From: Centroberyx gerrardi
Taxonomy: Eukaryota; Chordata; Actinopteri; Beryciformes; Berycidae
DNA: 64,000 nucleotides
Direction of reading: 5' to 3'
Assembly: GCF_048128805.1 (NCBI RefSeq)
Contig: NC_136017.1
Span: 7,951,807 to 8,015,806 of the forward strand
Below the pieces are notes generated by a model. It worked only from the letters and a program-made list of their open reading frames with translations. It searched no databases and was not told where the DNA came from. Shown piece after piece: positions 60,247-64,000 of this stretch. Within the stretch, counting starts at the first letter, position 1; each line of letters begins with the position of its first letter. A program made the position numbers and the translations under genes.

Positions 60247-61189
60247 GTGGCGCGTATTTGAGAGATGGTGTGAGGCTAGAGCCATCTTTTCGTTCCAGAG
60301 TTCTGTCCCGGATGTATTATGCTTTCTGCAGCATTTACTGGACAATGGTAAAGCTTTTTCCACCATTAAGGTCGATTTGACTGCAATTTCAGCCTGCCAT
60401 GTGGGTTTTGGGAATGCGCTGGTCGGACAGCATTCTCTGATAAAGAGGTTTATGAAGGGAGCCCGCCGGCTGTGGCCCGCGCGCAAACCTTTAGTTCCGT
60501 CATGGGACTTGCCAACTGTTTTGGAGGCGCTCTCAGGGTTGCCTTTCGAGCCCTTGGATTGTGCTGATTTAAAGTTGCTTTCTCTAAAAACTATCCTTTT
60601 GCTGGCTCTGACGTCAGCCAAACAGATAAGTGAAATACATGCGCTATCTGTGCACGCATCCTGCTTGCAGTTCTCCCCGGACTATGGGAAGGTAATGCTG
60701 CGCCCTAACCCGGCTTTCGTGCCTAAGGTTAGCGATTCTGCCTACAGCTGCCCCACGCTGGTGCTGCTTGCTTTTCACCCACCGCCTTTTGCGGAGGAGA
60801 GTGACAAGCAGCTTAATTCACTCTGTCCTGTGAGAGCTTTACGCATCTATGTGGACAGGACTAAGGGACTTAGAAAGAGTAACCAGCTCTTTGTATCCTG
60901 GGCGCCCTCTCACAGAGGGAGGGCTCTGACTCGCCAGCGCCTGTCACACTGGGTGGTAGAGGCTATAATTCTGGCTTATGAGAGTCGTGGACTGCAGCCC
61001 CCGGAGAACCTACGGGCTCACTCCACCAGGAGTATGGCCACCTCATGGGCCCTGTTCAGGGGCATTTCTGTGATGGACATCTGTGCCGCTGCTAGTTGGG
61101 CATCCCCACACACATTCATTCGGTTTTACCACCTGGACGTGACAGAGTCTTCACTGGCTCACTCAGTCCTGAGTGTGGGTTCATGTTAA
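60247..61189 (+). pseudogene. DIRS tyrosine recombinase
   Basis: A DIRS-type tyrosine recombinase, which in active elements inserts the circular cDNA. The reading frame runs open from the LINE junction through an internal ATG at 60377 to the TAA after 61186. Seen motifs: the first box reads TSAKQISEIHAL, with Gln (codon CAG 60623-60625) where the first catalytic Arg normally is. HSTRS gives the His-X-X-Arg box, and FIRFYHLDV supplies the Tyr nucleophile. The N-terminal arm-binding part is split off by the LINE. With the Arg gone and the frame interrupted, activity is not expected. Confidence 0.85.
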
Positions 61190-61286
61190 TTGTGTGCTAG
61201 CCCATGGGGAGGGCTTGTGGTGTCGACCCATCTCGGGTCGAGGTCTTATGGGCTTCGGAGCATGCAATTTGGGAGTGGGCCACATC

Positions 61287-61377
61287 TCCCATAGTGAGAT
61301 ACCGAATGAGGTTTGAAAGAGTACTTTAAGTTACCAGGGTAACCCCGGTTCTCTGATAACCGAGTGAGGTATCTCAC
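61287..61377. repeat. DIRS internal complementary region
   Basis: Two adjoining segments: 61287-61321 is complementary to the left end of the element and 61324-61377 to its right end. Two bases (TA) separate them. In DIRS biology this region templates the joining of the two ends. With the right end it also forms a 54-bp hairpin arm with a 179-bp loop. Confidence 0.88.
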
Positions 61378-61407
61378 AACACTGCCCTGCTTGCATATAT
61401 AGGGTAC

Positions 61408-61610
61408 GTGGAAGAAATACGCTTGAGAATAACGGGTGCAGCGCCGCGGGCGCTTACGAAGGGGGACGGGCTGGCCCGTGCATCTCAAGATGATTGGTCT
61501 GTCTCACGACAGACATGATGTTATTGGAGCTTCCATGATTGGTCACGCTTCCCATAGTGAGATACCTCACTCGGTTATCAGAGAACCGGGGTTACCCTGG
61601 TAACCTAAAG
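61408..61610. repeat. DIRS right inverted terminal repeat
   Basis: It carries the inverted copy of the left terminal repeat, plus the outer CTTTAGGTTACCAGGG-type end (read on the minus strand) that matches the internal complementary region. Confidence 0.85.
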
Positions 61611-63175
61611 CTTTGTTCTAGCCATTACAATTCTATGGCAGCGACCAAGTAACCTACAAACCCAGAGGCCTGCTGATGGAGGAGTTTTGAGGTCCAATGC
61701 CAGTGTTGATAATAAGTGAAGAAAAGTGGCAGTAACCAGTTCACCTGCTGCTACAAATTTCCGTCTGTGAATATGTGATGACATTTCCTTTGAAATCTGT
61801 CTCTCTCAGAGGAAAGGATCAAAGTTTTTTCCCTTATAAGGAAGAATTTGGACCGCTCTGATAAAACCTTTGGTGACCCTCATGCAAAAAATACTTTTCC
61901 ATTGTAATTGAAGGCTTTCAACAAACAAACCAAACCAAAACCAAAGTCAAGTCATGTAAAGTCATGTAAAAAAACACTGAATGGCCCCACCCCTGACCAG
62001 AATGTCCTGACAGCATGGTTTGGATCAAAGTAATACAATGGGAAAATGAGACATTCCTGCACCAGTTTGTACCAACAGCCTAACAGGTCTACCTCATAAT
62101 GCTGTTGAAATCACCTATGATAGTATGGGAGGATGAGAATGTTTCTGTTATTACCCTCATTTAGCAACATTAACAAATCCATCTTGCTCTGAACTTGATG
62201 AATGTTTAAAAAATCTGTCTGGTGAGTGTTTTTGCAAAACAGAGAGCCCATAATGTGTTCATCTTGTAAAATGATTCTGTCACAAGCCAATAAGAAATAT
62301 TACAATGTCTACTAACACATGTGCACCTCTTAGAAATGTTTTGATTTTAGAACTGTAGGCTGTATATAAATTGTAGGTTATACAGTGTTTTGCACAAAAA
62401 GACAAGGCTGTAGCATTCCTCACTGTCATGATGCATCAAATATCATTCTTCTCTTTATATAGTCATTGGATGAGTCATTCCTGGTATGCGGTGCCTTTTG
62501 AACCTCTTATCCTTTGGGAAACAAAGTACAGATTCAACCTTTAAAAAAAACATTTTCCCATGCATTGCGCTGGTGAGAGTGCTAGCCAAATGCCCAACAG
62601 CAGCAGTTTATTACACTTTAATTGAGGATGTGGTAAAAAATAAAAATCAAAGAAGCAGTGTAATATGATTGTAGTCATACACTTTTTACCACCATACTTG
62701 CTGTGATTTACTGGAATCATGCACTTTTTGAAATAGCCAGCAGGCTTATCTGTGACAAAGATTAACTTTCTGAAGACGCTTCATTGGGAAAAAAAAAACC
62801 CAGCACACCACCTTACACTCGCTTAGAGACATTATATTACATTATATTGTTACATGCCTGAGTGCAGGTTGAGTGAGACACACTTCACACAACATTTACA
62901 GGAATCATGGCTGTTGGAGTCACATTTCTTTGTGAATTTGTTGGCTTGCATCATCTGTTTGGTCAGGTACATTGCCTAACAACTCAAAAATTAATTAAAC
63001 TACAGACATATACTGTACTGTATATATAGACTTCTTCTAAGATATCAAGTATCACTTTCTGTATTACATTCTTTATTAAAATAATAATTATAAACTCATG
63101 GTTATTATGTGAAACGTGTGCTACCTGTGGAACCCCACTTGGACCCTGTTTCCTTTTACAATGACAGTAGATTAT
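61611..63175. other. Intergenic region right of the DIRS element
   Basis: AT-rich sequence. No gene or recognised element was found. Confidence 0.5.
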
Positions 63176-63561
63176 GTAGCCTGGTTCCAGACTCCTGAAT
63201 CGCATCTCGTCTTCAGATTTTGCCAAGCGATTCAGAGAGTCTGGTGTTGCTCTAGTCAACGTCTTGTTCTCACTCAGAGAAACAATCGAGCCAATCAATG
63301 CCTTTGTGAGCGGGACTAAAGTTTTCATTGACGTTTCGGCAGAATAGATTTGTTGAAAGTCATTCTTGGTGAAGTTAGTAAATATGCCTAGCATTAGTGT
63401 GACTGAAAATAACGTCAGAGCGGCCAGGTATGTCAGTCACTAGTAATTGGTTCAGGGAAAATCAACCCCCCCACAAAGAAAGGGGCTAACGAGGAGGAAA
63501 TCTCAGCCTGAATAATGGAGTGGTAAAGAAATGGCCATTCAGTCTGAATATCAGGCTAGGA
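63176..63561. repeat. Possible non-autonomous DNA element with short inverted ends
   Basis: It starts TAGCCTGGTTCCAGACTCC and ends with the imperfect reverse complement (CAGTCTGAATATCAGGCTA). Inside, CTCCTGAATCGC near the left end and GCGATTCAGAGAG at 63227 form a further inverted pair. The last 440 bp of the window beyond it show nothing recognisable. Confidence 0.45.
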
Positions 63562-64000
63562 AATTACAATAAAATACAACAAAATGATTTAATTCCCTTG
63601 AACATGGTGTCACACAGGAGCAGGCTACTTTTCTTAAAAGAGAATTAATACAACTAACAGAATGGAAGGTGATTTCAAGGGCACACAAAAATCTTAAATT
63701 AGACTTCTAATTAGTGATATTAATGCAATTATCACTAAAAGTTTTATGTTAAAGATTTTAAAAAAGACTACATAACTAAGAAGCAATTATGTATATTTTC
63801 TTCAGCTATGAAAAATGTAGACTATTACTTGAAGCACACAGAGCTGTCAGAAAATGTAAATTTCTGTTTAAATATGTTTAAATGTGGCTTTTTTTTAGGT
63901 CAACATTGCTTTATATTACAATTAATTCTACTTCTTTATTATTTATAGATTTGTATTTACATGCCCAACTAGTTACTAAATGTTTTGTGCACACAGCAGT

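Larger units (their letters stand above)
56138..61610 (+). mobile_element. DIRS-type tyrosine-recombinase retroelement, decayed, with nested LINE
   Basis: Order: left inverted terminal repeat, gag-like region, reverse transcriptase/RNase H, tyrosine recombinase, internal complementary region, right terminal repeat. The terminal repeats (about 56157-56316 and 61408-61567) are inverted copies. 61287-61321 is the exact reverse complement of the left end 56138-56172. 61324-61377 is the reverse complement of the right end 61557-61610 with one mismatch. This two-part complementarity is the known signature of DIRS elements, which replicate through a circle. No target duplication is expected for the family and none was seen. 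Several frameshifts, one in-frame stop, a lost catalytic Arg and the inserted LINE make it non-functional. The outer limits are set by the matches to the internal region. Confidence 0.92.

Noticed and set aside
60377..61189. Bacterial or phage-type integrase from horizontal transfer or contamination
   Set aside because: The neighbouring reverse transcriptase, inverted ends and internal complementary region show it belongs to a eukaryotic DIRS element.

Overview
The window is genomic DNA from a ray-finned fish, probably a percomorph-like teleost. The evidence is vertebrate genes split by short-to-medium GT-AG introns, fish-type dispersed repeats (Tc1-derived fragments, a tRNA-derived SINE, a DIRS retroelement), and abundant CA/GT and CTTT microsatellites. 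Gene identity was read from translated exons. Every exon junction was checked for phase, and the summed coding lengths of the three complete genes are multiples of three.

Layout. 1-1741 (+): the last three coding exons of u2af1 (U2AF35 splicing factor), followed by its 3'UTR. About 3170-17600 (+): a complete cystathionine beta-synthase gene (cbs, 15 coding exons, 596 aa), with a CCAAT-type promoter and noncoding first exon near 3.2-3.4 kb. 18886-33234 (+): a complete znf654 gene (10 coding exons, 2062 aa), dominated by one 4.9-kb exon. 39084-52934 (-): a complete eight-exon gene for a 404-aa VEGF-C/VEGF-D family growth factor. Its C-terminus is built like VEGF-C, but its receptor-binding core is divergent. 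About 53-56 kb: a dense microsatellite and purine/pyrimidine tract upstream of the VEGF gene. 56138-61610: an almost structurally complete but decayed DIRS (tyrosine-recombinase) retroelement with inverted terminal repeats and an internal complementary region; its recombinase frame is interrupted by a 5'-truncated LINE. 61.6-64 kb: no gene seen, one possible inverted-repeat element.

The host genes do not form a pathway: splicing factor, sulfur amino-acid enzyme, zinc-finger protein and secreted growth factor. u2af1 next to cbs is also the human 21q22.3 arrangement; the znf654 and VEGF neighbours are elsewhere in human. I found no new biological system. The most useful points are the DIRS internal complementary region with its nested LINE and lost catalytic Arg, the CBS enzyme lacking the CXXC motif next to a GC-AG intron, the mixed VEGF-C/D character, and several unexplained inverted repeats and hairpins.
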